Shown in pieces: positions 1 to 8,804 of a DNA stretch of 46,027 nt. The stretch spans positions 1-46,027 of the forward strand of contig NZ_LMSP01000026.1 in NCBI RefSeq assembly GCF_001429545.1. The letters are read 5' to 3'. This DNA is from Paenibacillus sp. Soil787 (lineage in GTDB: Bacteria; Bacillota; Bacilli; Paenibacillales; NBRC-103111). The translations under genes were made by a program, and so were the position numbers. The notes beneath the pieces were generated by a model. That model was not told the origin of the DNA and ran no database searches. It saw only the letters and a list, made by a program, of their open reading frames with translations. The stretch's first letter is position 1, and each line of letters starts with the position of its first letter.

Positions 1-76
1 TCGAAAGAAATTTTCGGGGGGTGGGTCTTTTTGTGCCAAAAACGTGCAAACCCATCATTAAACCACATTTTCGTAT

Positions 77-146
77 AAAAATTGTGCGCAAGGACGTCAG
101 ATCCGTCGCGACCGGACGCTAGCGCACAAAAATTGTGCGCAAGGAC
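77..146. repeat. Pair of 19-bp direct repeats in the window's first intergenic stretch
   Basis: The 19-mer AAAAATTGTGCGCAAGGAC occurs at 77-95 and again, identical, at 128-146, 51 bases apart. Between the copies a GCGCAC (122-127) is complementary to the GTGCGC inside the first copy, so this stretch could also fold. No gene is seen in 1-373. The function is unknown; a regulator binding site or repeat-family debris are both possible. Confidence 0.6.
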
Positions 147-256
147 ATGACAGTTCTCCAAAGTGCAACAACACACGGATAAGCAAAAGCAAAAGCATAT
201 GCGTCTCGCGTGTTGTAGCCTACTTTGCATCAACATTTATAAAAACTCTCATCCAA

Positions 257-277
257 AGACGGCGAAAGCCGTTTTTC
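257..277 (+). terminator. Small GAAA-loop hairpin with U-run
   Basis: ACGGC (259-263), loop GAAA, GCCGT (268-272), then a run of T. This is a compact intrinsic terminator, presumably for a transcript that enters from left of the window, because the next gene starts at 374. Confidence 0.5.
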
Positions 278-373
278 TTACCAATAGCACATTTCATATC
301 GAGATATACAGAGTAATTTTACAGCGAAATGGGAATAGTAATGTGGAATTTGCAGGGGTGAGGAGAGGTTTAC

Positions 374-1222
374 ATGGAGCATACTGAACATACATATGAG
401 CATACGTATATCCCGCTAACGACATTATCCAGCGGTGAAGGCAAGGAAATAGCCATAGATATATATGGTTACTGCATTCAGATCGTGAATATTTGTTTCA
501 TTGGCAACCCTACAAGCAGGGAGAAAGAATGGTGTTTAGTTGACGCTGGTATGCCGCAATCGGCAGATGAGATCATTCGTGTCGCTGAGGAGCGGTTTGG
601 AGCACATAGGAAGCCTACGGCGATCATTTTGACTCATGGACATTTCGACCATGTCGGGGCTATAGAGAATCTTCTGGAATACTGGGATGTTCCGGTGTAT
701 GCGCATGAGTTGGAAATCCCTTATTTGACGGGAAAAGCCAATTATCCCAAAGGAGATTCTACGGTGGATGGCGGGCTTGTAAGCGAGCTTTCGCCCTTGT
801 TTCCAAACCACGGTATTGACATAGGTAATCATGTACATCCTCTACCCGCTAATGGTATCGTTCCAGGACTGACGGGATGGCAATGGATTCATACGCCTGG
901 ACACACACCAGGACACATTTCTCTCTTTCGAGCCAAAGATGGTTCATTAATAGCGGGGGATGCCTTCGTTACCGTTAAACAAGAATCGCTTTACAAGGTT
1001 TTCACACAAGAACAAGAAATAAGCGGACCACCGAAGTATTTCACGACAGACTGGCAAGCAGCCGGGGATTCGGTTAGAAAGCTTCGAGATTTGCATCCGT
1101 CTTTAGCGATAACGGGACATGGGAAACCTATGAACGGTGAAGAGCTAAGTTGCGAACTAGGCCGTTTGGCGGATGATTTTGAGGCGTTAGCGATTCCTAA
1201 GGAAGGTCGGTTTGTGCATTAG
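374..1222 (+). CDS. Metallo-beta-lactamase-fold hydrolase
   Basis: A 282-residue cytoplasmic enzyme of the MBL-fold superfamily, with no signal peptide. The metal-binding signature T-H-G-H-F-D-H lies at residues 87-93 (H88, H90, D92, H93). A second histidine cluster, HTPGHTPGH at 173-181, is followed by GD at 195-196 and a late GHG, so both metal sites look complete. This layout fits the glyoxalase II-like and general MBL hydrolase branch; the substrate cannot be read from the sequence. The ATG at 374 follows an AGGAGAGG stretch at 361-368. The gene stands alone and is convergent with the chemotaxis receptor, sharing one bidirectional terminator with it. The N-terminus has an odd HTEHTYEHTY run. 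Confidence 0.88.
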   Translation: MEHTEHTYEHTYIPLTTLSSGEGKEIAIDIYGYCIQIVNICFIGNPTSREKEWCLVDAGMPQSADEIIRVAEERFGAHRKPTAIILTHGHFDHVGAIENLLEYWDVPVYAHELEIPYLTGKANYPKGDSTVDGGLVSELSPLFPNHGIDIGNHVHPLPANGIVPGLTGWQWIHTPGHTPGHISLFRAKDGSLIAGDAFVTVKQESLYKVFTQEQEISGPPKYFTTDWQAAGDSVRKLRDLHPSLAITGHGKPMNGEELSCELGRLADDFEALAIPKEGRFVH

Positions 1223-1225
1223 AAA

Positions 1226-1270
1226 TTAAAAATCCCTCTAAGCTTCTAATAGAAGTAGAGGGATTTTTAA
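1226..1270. terminator. Bidirectional terminator between the MBL hydrolase and chemotaxis receptor genes
   Basis: A perfect 15-bp inverted repeat (1226-1240 against 1256-1270) has A-runs and T-runs on its outer sides, so it gives a U-tail on either strand. It lies between two convergent genes. Confidence 0.85.
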
Positions 1271-1279
1271 TGTTAGCTT

Positions 1280-3301
1280 TTATTTTCCTACGAGAGCAGG
1301 CTCTTTTTTATCACTCATAGATTCACCTTTGTTCAGGTCATCCTGTGGTGTTTCTGTTGATGAGCTTTCTTGTTCCTTTTCAAACAAATTCATTTCAGTT
1401 TGAGAAGGAAGCACATGGCTGTTATCTGATGTCAAATTTTCAGTTGTATCTGTTAAAAGTTCATTATCTATCGGCGTATGGATAATTTGATTATCTTCAC
1501 TAACCTCGATTTGCCCCTCATTCCTGACATGGATTGGCTCCGATTGAAGATCAAACTTCTCCTGATTATTCTTAGCATCAGACTCGCTAATCTGAAATTT
1601 GCTTATCTCTGCAAATAACTGCTGAGCAAGTTCAAGGATATCATCCGACTCTTCGGCAATTCGACGAATGGATGCATCTTGTTGAATCGAGGTGGAACTT
1701 ACCTCCTCGACACCGGCAGCTGTTTCTTGCGCAATGGCTGCTACGAACTGAACGGAATTTACTAATCTGTCATTCTTGGATTGCACATGTTCAATTTTCA
1801 AATGAATTTGTTCAATTTGCCCGATAATCCCTTTCATTGACTGTTCGATGCCCTCGAAAGAACCGAGCGTGTCTGATACCCGATGGTTTTGTGTAACCGC
1901 AGATTCGTGAGCTTCGGTCAGTGAGCTTTGTAACTCTTTGATTTGCTTCTGAAGTACTTGAATGATGCTGCCGATTATCTTGGAGGAATCACTTGTCTGC
2001 TGAGAAAGCTGACGAACTTCATCCGCAATGACAGAAAAGCCGCGGCCGTGTGCGCCAGCTCTTGCTGCTTCAATCGCGGCGTTCAAGGCAAGCACGTTCG
2101 TCTGTGTAGAAATTTCCGTGATCGAATGAATAATAGCGCCAATTTGCTTGGAACTGTCGGACAAGGTCATCATGGCAGCATCGACCTTCTGCAGGACAGC
2201 CTGGGACTGATCTGACGATGTTTTTAGCGCCCTTACGGATGCTGTCCCTTGTAATGTTCCAGATGCCGCTTCTTCACTGGTACGCTTCATTTCATAGGTA
2301 TAAGCGGTAATGTCACGAATCTCCGCTTCCAGCTCTGCAATGATCATTGAGCTTTGTTCCGTTTTCATAGCTTGCTCGTCAGCACCCGTCGATATCTCTG
2401 TAATTGCCTTCAAGATGTCTGTATTGGCCGTTGCTGTAAGCTGAGAAAAGCGGTGAAACTCATGTGAGTGCTCGGATAAGGAAGAAGCAATATGCATCGT
2501 AGCATTCAGCATCTGACGAACTTGAATAATCATATGGTCGAAGCTGTTGCTTAGCTTACCTAACTCATCATTGGATTTAGAATTAATCGTATGGGACAAG
2601 TCTCCTGCGGCAATCAGAGATACGGCATTTTGCAAAATTTTAATTGGACGTGTGAAGGAACTTATGATTAGAAAAGCAATAATAATGGTTACAATAACGA
2701 CGATAGCAAAAGCGATCAACATGACCCTGCTGCTATCATTAAGTGCTTTCGTTGAATTGGCTATAGCTTGTTCGGCAGAAACAGCGTATGTAACATAAAA
2801 TTTATCAACTAATTCAAAAATCTTATCCTTCAAATCCTGAGACTCATTATAGAGATAAAGGAGGTTAATCTGCAGGTCCGTCGGTTTCAAGCTGGGGTCT
2901 TGGACCATTTTGGCTGCAGAGTCGAAATTATTGATGTAATCAACGGATAATTGAATTAATTGGCTTCGCCATTTCTTTTGATCTGTTGTGGAAGCCGTAT
3001 CACCAATTTTTTGAATGAAATCATTGTAAGGTTTTCGTTTTACATTGTATTTTTCGATGTATTCCGGTTTCTTGGAAATCTCAAGGCCTGAAGCAATAAT
3101 ATTCATTTCCTGAACCATATTTTTAAGCTCAAGCGCTAGCACCTTTAGTTCGACTTTATCATTCTGATCCGTCATATGCTTCTTGATTTGATTAACTTGA
3201 TTCAGATTAAACAAAGCAACGGAAAGGAAAATAAGAAGCACTACGCTGAAACTGGCAATTAGTTTTAATCTCATGGTCATATTGATTTTGATCTTCTTCA
3301 T
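1280..3301 (-). CDS. Methyl-accepting chemotaxis protein
   Basis: A 673-residue transmembrane chemoreceptor. Transmembrane segment 1 is at about residues 14-34 and segment 2 at about 193-214. Between them lies an extracytoplasmic helical sensor of about 160 residues with no recognisable ligand motif. A HAMP linker follows (about 216-268), then the coiled-coil signalling domain. Its conserved hairpin tip (about 398-437) contains NVLALNAAIEAARAG and RGFSVIADEVRQL, the CheA/CheW contact region. The C-terminus is unusual: a tail of about 90 residues rich in acidic and polar residues that ends without a methylesterase-docking pentapeptide. TCCTCCT at 3309-3315 is the complement of the ribosome-binding site and supports the ATG at 3301. 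Ligand unknown. Confidence 0.93.
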   Translation of the reverse strand: MKKIKINMTMRLKLIASFSVVLLIFLSVALFNLNQVNQIKKHMTDQNDKVELKVLALELKNMVQEMNIIASGLEISKKPEYIEKYNVKRKPYNDFIQKIGDTASTTDQKKWRSQLIQLSVDYINNFDSAAKMVQDPSLKPTDLQINLLYLYNESQDLKDKIFELVDKFYVTYAVSAEQAIANSTKALNDSSRVMLIAFAIVVIVTIIIAFLIISSFTRPIKILQNAVSLIAAGDLSHTINSKSNDELGKLSNSFDHMIIQVRQMLNATMHIASSLSEHSHEFHRFSQLTATANTDILKAITEISTGADEQAMKTEQSSMIIAELEAEIRDITAYTYEMKRTSEEAASGTLQGTASVRALKTSSDQSQAVLQKVDAAMMTLSDSSKQIGAIIHSITEISTQTNVLALNAAIEAARAGAHGRGFSVIADEVRQLSQQTSDSSKIIGSIIQVLQKQIKELQSSLTEAHESAVTQNHRVSDTLGSFEGIEQSMKGIIGQIEQIHLKIEHVQSKNDRLVNSVQFVAAIAQETAAGVEEVSSTSIQQDASIRRIAEESDDILELAQQLFAEISKFQISESDAKNNQEKFDLQSEPIHVRNEGQIEVSEDNQIIHTPIDNELLTDTTENLTSDNSHVLPSQTEMNLFEKEQESSSTETPQDDLNKGESMSDKKEPALVGK

Positions 3302-3455
3302 AAGTCATTCCTCCTATACATTACTAGACAATATTCGACTATTTTCGTGTTGATACCTATTAATATAGGATACTTCTATTAACTAAAGCATCTAACTATG
3401 TTAACGATATGTAAATTTATCCATGCTTTTGGAGAATAAAAGAAGAAATAAAAGT

Positions 3456-3509
3456 TTTACATTACGTTTACGTTTCATGGGTGTGGATTTTACAATCGGT
3501 TGTTACTAT
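3456..3509 (+). promoter_or_regulatory. PhoP box and -10 element of pstS
   Basis: TTTACA at 3456, TTTACG at 3467 and TTTACA at 3489 lie exactly on an 11-bp phase; the intervening register at 3478 reads TGGGTG and is degenerate. A -10-like TACTAT sits at 3504-3509, nine bases after the last repeat. Direct TT(A/T)ACA repeats spaced 11 bp are the known PhoP binding pattern of Bacillus Pho promoters. No good -35 box is seen, as expected for an activator-dependent promoter. Confidence 0.8.
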
Positions 3510-3598
3510 AGGTAAGTAAGTTAGTTCGACGGACAATTAAGTGGGAATCGATACTAACATAACAAGCAACATACAAATCAAAGGAGGACATGCTAACT

Positions 3599-4504
3599 AT
3601 GTTGAAGTTCATGTCGAAAAAAGGAATTACACTTACACTTTCCGCGGTATTAATGATGGGGTCATTGGTTGGTTGCGGCGCTAAAACAGAAACTAAAAAT
3701 GCTGCTTCTCCAACTCCTGCTGCTGGTGCAGCTGCTTCTGCTGCTCCAAAAACAGAGCTTAGCGGTACGATTACAGCTTCCGGTTCAAGCGCGCTTCTTC
3801 CACTAGTTAAACAAGCAGCTACTGAGTTCATGGAAAAAAATCCAAAAGTAACGATCAACGTTACTGCAGGCGGATCAGGCACAGGAATTAAAAACGTAGC
3901 AGACGGCACATCAGACATCGGTAACTCCGACGTTGAGCCAGCAGCTGAATATAAGGATAAAGATCTTAAAGACCACCAAGTAGCGATTGCTCCATTCGCA
4001 TTGATCGTAAACAAAGATGTAAAAGTTGATAATATTACGAAACAACAAGCAGCAGACATTTACATGGGTAAAGTAACGAACTGGAAAGAAGTTGGCGGCA
4101 ATGACGCGAAAATCGTTCTTGTTCACCGTCCAGACAGCTCAGGTTCCCGTAAACTTGTTCAACAAATCATTCTTGATGGCAAAGAATTCACGAAAGACGG
4201 TATTACGCAAGAAAACAGCGGTGCAATGAAAACAGCTGTTGCTGGTCAGTCCAGCTCCGTTGGATATGTAGATACACCTTACATTGATGACACAATAAAA
4301 GCATTGAAAATTGATAATGTGGCGTTCTCTGAGGACAACATTAAAAATGGCACTTACAAATTGTTTGGTGTTGAGCATATGTACACAAAAGGTGAAGCGA
4401 AAGATCCTGCTAAAGCATTCATCGATTACATCTCAAGCAAAGAATTCCAAGGTAAACAAGTTCGTGACTTGAAATTCTTACCTGCTGATTTGCTTAAAAA
4501 ATAA
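3599..4504 (+). CDS. pstS: Phosphate ABC transporter substrate-binding lipoprotein PstS
   Basis: Extracellular phosphate-binding lipoprotein of the high-affinity Pst system. The signal peptide ends in a lipobox LVGC with the lipidated cysteine at residue 26, followed by an Ala/Pro/Thr-rich linker. The mature domain starts with LSGTITASGSSALLPL and contains GGSGTGIKNV, DIGNSD and HRPDSSGSRK, which correspond to the phosphate-contacting loops of PstS. Start choice: an in-frame ATG at 3590 is only two bases from the GGAGG at 3583-3587, so the ATG at 3599 is preferred; a further in-frame ATG at 3611 is possible. The gene has its own PhoP box and is followed by a terminator, so it is probably transcribed in excess over pstCAB. 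Confidence 0.95.
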   Translation: MLKFMSKKGITLTLSAVLMMGSLVGCGAKTETKNAASPTPAAGAAASAAPKTELSGTITASGSSALLPLVKQAATEFMEKNPKVTINVTAGGSGTGIKNVADGTSDIGNSDVEPAAEYKDKDLKDHQVAIAPFALIVNKDVKVDNITKQQAADIYMGKVTNWKEVGGNDAKIVLVHRPDSSGSRKLVQQIILDGKEFTKDGITQENSGAMKTAVAGQSSSVGYVDTPYIDDTIKALKIDNVAFSEDNIKNGTYKLFGVEHMYTKGEAKDPAKAFIDYISSKEFQGKQVRDLKFLPADLLKK

Positions 4505-4520
4505 TAAATAGAACAAACTA

Positions 4521-4554
4521 AGAGCGCTGGCATCCTATGCCGCGCTCTTTTTTT
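4521..4554 (+). terminator. Intrinsic terminator after pstS
   Basis: AGAGCGC (4521-4527) pairs with GCGCTCT (4542-4548), and GGCAT/ATGCC extends the stem inside; T7 follows. It separates pstS from the second Pho promoter before pstC. Confidence 0.85.
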
Positions 4555-4572
4555 ACCTAAATAAACGAAACT

Positions 4573-4626
4573 TTTACATTCCCTTAACAATTCTTTGACG
4601 ATCCAATTACAATCATGCTCTATCAT
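4573..4626 (+). promoter_or_regulatory. Four-repeat PhoP box and -10 element of pstC
   Basis: Four hexamers on an exact 11-bp phase: TTTACA 4573, TTAACA 4584, TTGACG 4595, ATTACA 4606. A -10-like TATCAT follows at 4621-4626, nine bases after the last repeat, the same geometry as at pstS. It is therefore a second, independent PhoP-dependent promoter driving pstC-pstA-pstB-phoU. Confidence 0.85.
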
Positions 4627-4664
4627 AAGAGTAATGTGTACTTAAGAGAAAGGGGAATTACCCA

Positions 4665-5600
4665 TTGAATTCTATAGCAGACAAACTAACGAACGCGAAA
4701 TCAGACGAAAGCCGTCCAATCGTCACGAAATGGACCCAAGGACAACATAGACAAGATAACATCATGAGGTGGGTGTTTGTTGGAAGTGCCGCCCTAGTGT
4801 CTGCCATCATTTTTTCTATCATTGTTTTCGTAGGAATGCAAGGGATTAAGACTTTTCAAGGAGTCAATCCTTTTGAATTTTTCTTCTCTACAGATTGGAC
4901 ACCAGGTCAAAATAAATTCGGAGCCTTTCCTTTTTTATACAGCACGCTGCTCATGACATTGGTTTCGGTTGTGTTTTCAGTGCCGCTCGCTTTGTCAGGA
5001 GCATTATTCATGGCTAAAATTGCCCCGAAATGGATGCGTGAAATCATGCGGCCTGCGACAGATCTGTTCGTAGGGATCCCTTCGGTTGTTTATGGTCTAA
5101 TCGGTATGACCGTTATCGTTCCTGCACTTGGTAAATTTACAGGCGGAGTTGGATACGGTATTTTACCTGCTTCCATCATTCTAGCAATCATGATCTTACC
5201 CACAATACTCTCTATCTCCGAAGATGCTATCCGCGCATTGCCTAGTCGTCTGGAGGAAGCATCACTCGCATTAGGTGCAACACGTTGGCAAACCATGTGG
5301 CGTGTCCTTTTGCCTGCAGCAAGACCTGGTATTCTAACCGCAATCATCCTTGGCATGGGACGTGCAATCGGTGAAACCATGGCTGTATTCATGGTCATTG
5401 GTAACTCTCCGCAAATGCCGAAATCGCTCCTTGACTCAACGACGGTATTAACGACCGCGATTGTGAAGGATATGGGGAATACGAATTACGGAAGCACTTG
5501 GAATAATGCGCTCTATTTGATGGCGCTTCTTTTACTCGTGATCTCCTTGTCCTTAATTCTTATTATCCGCATCGTAGCCAAAAGGAGTGAACTGAAATGA
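4665..5600 (+). CDS. pstC: Phosphate ABC transporter permease PstC
   Basis: A 311-residue inner-membrane permease forming half of the phosphate channel with PstA. A hydrophilic N-terminus of about 35 residues precedes the first membrane segment (about 36-58). The binding-protein-dependent transport domain contains ATDLFVGIPSVVYGL and the cytoplasmic EAA loop EEASLALGATRWQTMWRVLL, which contacts PstB. Length and motifs are normal for PstC. The start is TTG at 4665, placed nine bases after AAGGGG at 4650-4655; no ATG competes nearby. The gene overlaps pstA by four bases (ATGA), indicating translational coupling. Confidence 0.95.
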   Translation: MNSIADKLTNAKSDESRPIVTKWTQGQHRQDNIMRWVFVGSAALVSAIIFSIIVFVGMQGIKTFQGVNPFEFFFSTDWTPGQNKFGAFPFLYSTLLMTLVSVVFSVPLALSGALFMAKIAPKWMREIMRPATDLFVGIPSVVYGLIGMTVIVPALGKFTGGVGYGILPASIILAIMILPTILSISEDAIRALPSRLEEASLALGATRWQTMWRVLLPAARPGILTAIILGMGRAIGETMAVFMVIGNSPQMPKSLLDSTTVLTTAIVKDMGNTNYGSTWNNALYLMALLLLVISLSLILIIRIVAKRSELK

Positions 5601-6454
5601 AAAGCAAAACGACTGACCGTTTGGCCACGATATATTTCTGGGCATCGGGAATTGTTATAATATTGATTCTGGCTTGGTTTCTATTCCGAATATTAGGTGA
5701 TGGAGTTCCTCACTTATCATGGCATTTCATCTTCGGGAAGTCGGAGGAGATCAAAGCTGGCGGCGGTGTAGGTCCGCAATTGTTTAACTCCTTCTACGTC
5801 CTATTCTTATCCCTGCTGATCTCCATTCCAATCGGTCTATTCTCGGGGATCTACTTGGCGATATACGCACAAAAAAATTGGTTTACAGATCTCGTGCGAA
5901 TCTCGGTTGAAGCTCTGGCTTCTGTTCCTTCCATCGTATTTGGATTGTTCGGATTCTTACTATTTGCCAATTTGCTAGGTCTGAAATTTTCCATTATTGG
6001 TGGGGCCGCGACGGTTGCTCTGCTTAATTTGCCTGTTATGGTAAGGGTCACAGAGGTATCTATCCGTACGGTTCCTGAATCTTATTGGGAGGCAAGCCTT
6101 GCACTGGGCTCTACCAGATGGCAAGCTATTCGCAAAGTGCTCATCCCTGCGTCGCTGCCAAGCTTAATTACGGGGATTACTTTGATTGCAGGACGCGCGT
6201 TAGGCGAATCTGCTATTCTCATTTACACAGCCGGCTTATCGGTTTCTCGCTTCTTTCCAGATTTCAACCCACTGAAGATGGGGGAGACACTATCCGTGCA
6301 TCTCTGGTATGTTGGCGCTGAAGCGTTAGTACCGGATGCCAAGGAAATTGCTAAAGGAAGTGCCGCGCTGCTCCTAATCGTCGTACTCATCTTTAACCTG
6401 CTTATCAGTATACCAAGCCGAATTTTACAAAAAAGACTTTCCGGGGGGAAATAA
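5597..6454 (+). CDS. pstA: Phosphate ABC transporter permease PstA
   Basis: A 285-residue partner permease of PstC. It has about six membrane segments, the conserved VEALASVPSIVFGLFGFLLF segment and an EAA loop (YWEASLALGSTRWQAIRKVL). Its ATG overlaps the pstC stop codon. Only three bases separate it from pstB, so the two permeases and the ATPase are made from one message. Nothing is missing relative to the family. Confidence 0.95.
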   Translation: MKSKTTDRLATIYFWASGIVIILILAWFLFRILGDGVPHLSWHFIFGKSEEIKAGGGVGPQLFNSFYVLFLSLLISIPIGLFSGIYLAIYAQKNWFTDLVRISVEALASVPSIVFGLFGFLLFANLLGLKFSIIGGAATVALLNLPVMVRVTEVSIRTVPESYWEASLALGSTRWQAIRKVLIPASLPSLITGITLIAGRALGESAILIYTAGLSVSRFFPDFNPLKMGETLSVHLWYVGAEALVPDAKEIAKGSAALLLIVVLIFNLLISIPSRILQKRLSGGK

Positions 6455-6457
6455 ATC

Positions 6458-7219
6458 GTGGCGACCAAGCATAAGATTAAAGCGGACAAACTAAATTTAT
6501 TTTACGGAGATAATCATGCTCTCCACGATATTGAATTAGCCATTGAAACGGGTACAATCGCCGCGTTGATTGGTCCTTCAGGCTGTGGGAAATCCACCTT
6601 TCTGCGTACCTTGAACCGCATGAATGATCTCATTGACAGTGTTCGAATTACTGGAAATGTAGCCGTGGATGGTCACAACATCTATAATTCCGATTCTGAT
6701 GTTGTTTCACTGCGTAAGCGCGTAGGGATGGTATTTCAACGTCCGAATCCATTTCCGATGAGCATTTATGATAACATTGCCTACGGTCCTCGTATTCATG
6801 GAACGAAGAAAAAAGCGGTTCTAGACGAAATCGTAGAACGCAGTCTTGTGCAAGCGGCTTTGTGGGATGAAGTAAAAGATCGTTTGCATAAATCCGCATT
6901 AGGCCTGTCGGGCGGACAACAGCAGCGTTTATGTATCGCCCGTTTACTAGCTGTAGAGCCGGACGTACTTCTTATGGATGAGCCTACATCCGCGCTAGAC
7001 CCAATCTCAACGCTCAAAGTTGAAGAGCTGACACAAACATTAAAAGAGAAATATACCATCATCATCGTTACGCACAACATGCAGCAGGCGGCAAGGATTT
7101 CGGATATGACTTCCTTCTTCCTAAATGGATACTTAGTGGAAACGGATAAGACAGATAAAATCTTCACTAATCCTAATGATCAGCGTACAGAAGATTACAT
7201 TACGGGAAGATTCGGTTAA
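6458..7219 (+). CDS. pstB: Phosphate ABC transporter ATPase PstB
   Basis: A 253-residue ATPase that powers phosphate import through PstC/PstA. Walker A is GPSGCGKST at residues 39-47, the Q-loop is FQRP near 93-96, the ABC signature is LSGGQQQR from residue 150, Walker B is VLLMDEP at 170-176, and the switch histidine is in THN near 205-207. The long insert between Walker A and the Q-loop is typical of PstB. The start is GTG at 6458, with a G-rich ribosome-binding site just upstream (about 6443-6448), and lies three bases after pstA. Confidence 0.96.
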   Translation: MATKHKIKADKLNLFYGDNHALHDIELAIETGTIAALIGPSGCGKSTFLRTLNRMNDLIDSVRITGNVAVDGHNIYNSDSDVVSLRKRVGMVFQRPNPFPMSIYDNIAYGPRIHGTKKKAVLDEIVERSLVQAALWDEVKDRLHKSALGLSGGQQQRLCIARLLAVEPDVLLMDEPTSALDPISTLKVEELTQTLKEKYTIIIVTHNMQQAARISDMTSFFLNGYLVETDKTDKIFTNPNDQRTEDYITGRFG

Positions 7220-7245
7220 CCAACAACTGAGGGGAGAGACACGAA

Positions 7246-7905
7246 ATGGATGCAAGACCTGGGTTTCATCAATCATTGTCAATTTTGCAAAAAGAATTGC
7301 AAGATATGGGGGAAATGGTTAAGGATTTAATACTCAAGTCCGTGGAGTCGTTGGCCAAGTTCGATGAGAATACGGCGCGGCAAGTCATTAAGAATGATGA
7401 TCTCATTGATGATTATTTAACGAATATCGATGAGCTTTGTCTTCGATTAATTGCTTTACAACAACCAATGGCAAGTGATCTGCGAATCATCGGTACCGCA
7501 CTAAAGATTGCTACAGACTTGGAACGAATTGCTGATCATGCTGTAGACATCGCGAAGATTACGATCCGTCTCGCTGGAGAAGAGCTTGTTAAGCCGCTTG
7601 AAATCATTCCTGAAATGGCCGATATTGCCATTGAGATGCTGCATGAGAGCCTAATTTCTTATACGGAGCGCGATGTTCACAGGGCGGCAGCGCTTGCCGA
7701 GAAAGATGACCGTGTGGATAAGCTATACAGCTCGGTGATGCAGGAATTAATGGGAATGATGGGTTCGGATTTCAATCGTAACCGTCAATTGACCCATCTA
7801 TTGTTTGTTGCCCATTTCTTAGAGCGTGTAGCTGATCATACAACGAATATCGGTGAAGGTGTTATTTATATGGTCACAGGAAAACGCAAAGATTTGAATG
7901 TCTAA
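7246..7905 (+). CDS. phoU: Phosphate-signalling protein PhoU
   Basis: A 219-residue helical cytoplasmic protein with two tandem PhoU repeats. Each repeat carries the family's metal-binding type motif, seen as TALKIATDLERIADHAVDIAK in the first half and HFLERVADHTTNIGEG in the second. PhoU restrains Pst transport and signalling when phosphate is plentiful. It is last in the pst operon, 26 bases after pstB, with GAGGGGAGAG as ribosome-binding site, and is followed directly by a strong terminator. Confidence 0.95.
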   Translation: MDARPGFHQSLSILQKELQDMGEMVKDLILKSVESLAKFDENTARQVIKNDDLIDDYLTNIDELCLRLIALQQPMASDLRIIGTALKIATDLERIADHAVDIAKITIRLAGEELVKPLEIIPEMADIAIEMLHESLISYTERDVHRAAALAEKDDRVDKLYSSVMQELMGMMGSDFNRNRQLTHLLFVAHFLERVADHTTNIGEGVIYMVTGKRKDLNV

Positions 7906-7919
7906 GTAAATCAACATAG

Positions 7920-7964
7920 AAGGGACGCTCCTAAGTCATTATGACTTGTGAGCGTCCCTTTTTC
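7920..7964 (+). terminator. Terminator of the pst operon
   Basis: An 11-bp stem (7920-7930 with 7950-7960) has a further AAGTCAT/ATGACTT inner pairing and then a T-run. It is placed 15 bases after the phoU stop. Confidence 0.9.
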
Positions 7965-8072
7965 AGTAGATAAGACTTCCATGCCGAGAAAATATAAGTT
8001 TTATTATACTTCGCGTCATCAGTCTTGAAAAACGCGCTCGTCCTGAAGGACGACGGAGTCGTCTATCCTTAC
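7965..8072. repeat. Dispersed repeat, copy 1 (second copy at 36627-36701)
   Basis: This copy shares with the stretch at 36627-36701 the same ordered blocks: AGTAGATAAG, then a TATAAGTTTTAT block, then a 31-base block beginning CCTGAAGGACGACGGAGTCG (8042-8072, one mismatch). Both copies lie just beside a terminator and outside genes. The middle of this copy is longer. It contains the small inverted repeat GACGAC/GTCGTC. No coding potential is seen. Confidence 0.75.
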
Positions 8073-8124
8073 CAGAAAGTATAAGTTTCTAGGTAAAGCT
8101 AGGGGTTCACCCTTTCTAAATTTT

Positions 8125-8530
8125 TGGGGAAACGTAGCTGCTAGCTTTATTTCGGTGTATCAATTGTAGTTATCTGTTCAGCCCGGCACTACGTTACACT
8201 ATGCTCGCGGAACGTAGATGCGTTATATTGCTCAAAAACTCGTATTTCACGTTTTGGCGGAACGAGGATCCTCTATTTCCCGCATTCTGAAGTAAAAACT
8301 GGTAAAACGTCAAAATAGCGCACTCACTCGTATTTCACGTTTTGGCGGAACGAGGATCCTCTATTTCCCGCATTCTGAAGTAAAAACTGGTAAAACGTCA
8401 AAATAGCGCACTCACGTTCCGCTTACCGGCCCTGTAACGGCATAATCACAGAAATAGAGGATCCTCGTTCCCCGTCAACCTAGATTAGCAGCTTATATCC
8501 ACTATGCTCGCGAACATAGATACCTTATCT
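8125..8530. repeat. Cluster of palindromic GGAACG...TATTT repeats with an 88-bp tandem duplication
   Basis: The region is built from a recurring pattern of about 25 bases, CGGAACGnnGATnCnnTATTT, in both orientations. An exact 88-bp unit is repeated in tandem at 8238-8325 and 8326-8413. GGAACGAGGATCCTCTATTT (from 8259 and again from 8347) faces its own reverse complement at about 8451-8470, so long stems can form. Related copies stand at 30421-30600. There is no credible gene on either strand between 7965 and 9095. Confidence 0.8.
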
Positions 8531-8620
8531 TGGAGTAATTTAGCCTTTTTAGAGGAGGTAGAGTTACATTTGGTTAGAATTGCTGAATTTTTGTAGAATC
8601 CACATTCTTGGTCGAATGAT

Positions 8621-8804
8621 GTTGTATAAAGTGCAACAATTCTGCCTAGAATCGACCTCATATCCCTTCGATGTTGCATGATGTACAACAATTTAGTCCC
8701 CAAAAGGAGATTTTGCGACAAATGGGTTCGAATTGTTGTACGAACTACAACTTTTACTAACAAAATAGCCTTTTGGCATGTGAATTGTTGCAGAATCTGA
8801 CAAC
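8621..8804. repeat. Four-box intergenic hairpin element, copy 1
   Basis: Four imperfect palindromes lie at 8621-8637 (GTTGTATAAAGTGCAAC), 8673-8689, 8735-8751 and 8787-8804, spaced 52, 62 and 52 bases. The outer and inner arms are also complementary to one another (GCAACAATTC against its inverse near box 4), so the whole unit can fold as one long hairpin. A second element with almost the same spacing stands at 16214-16396. Confidence 0.7.

Noticed and set aside
3490..4059. Minus-strand 189-residue frame opposite pstS
   Set aside because: It is a shadow of pstS codon usage, has no ribosome-binding site, and runs over the PhoP box.
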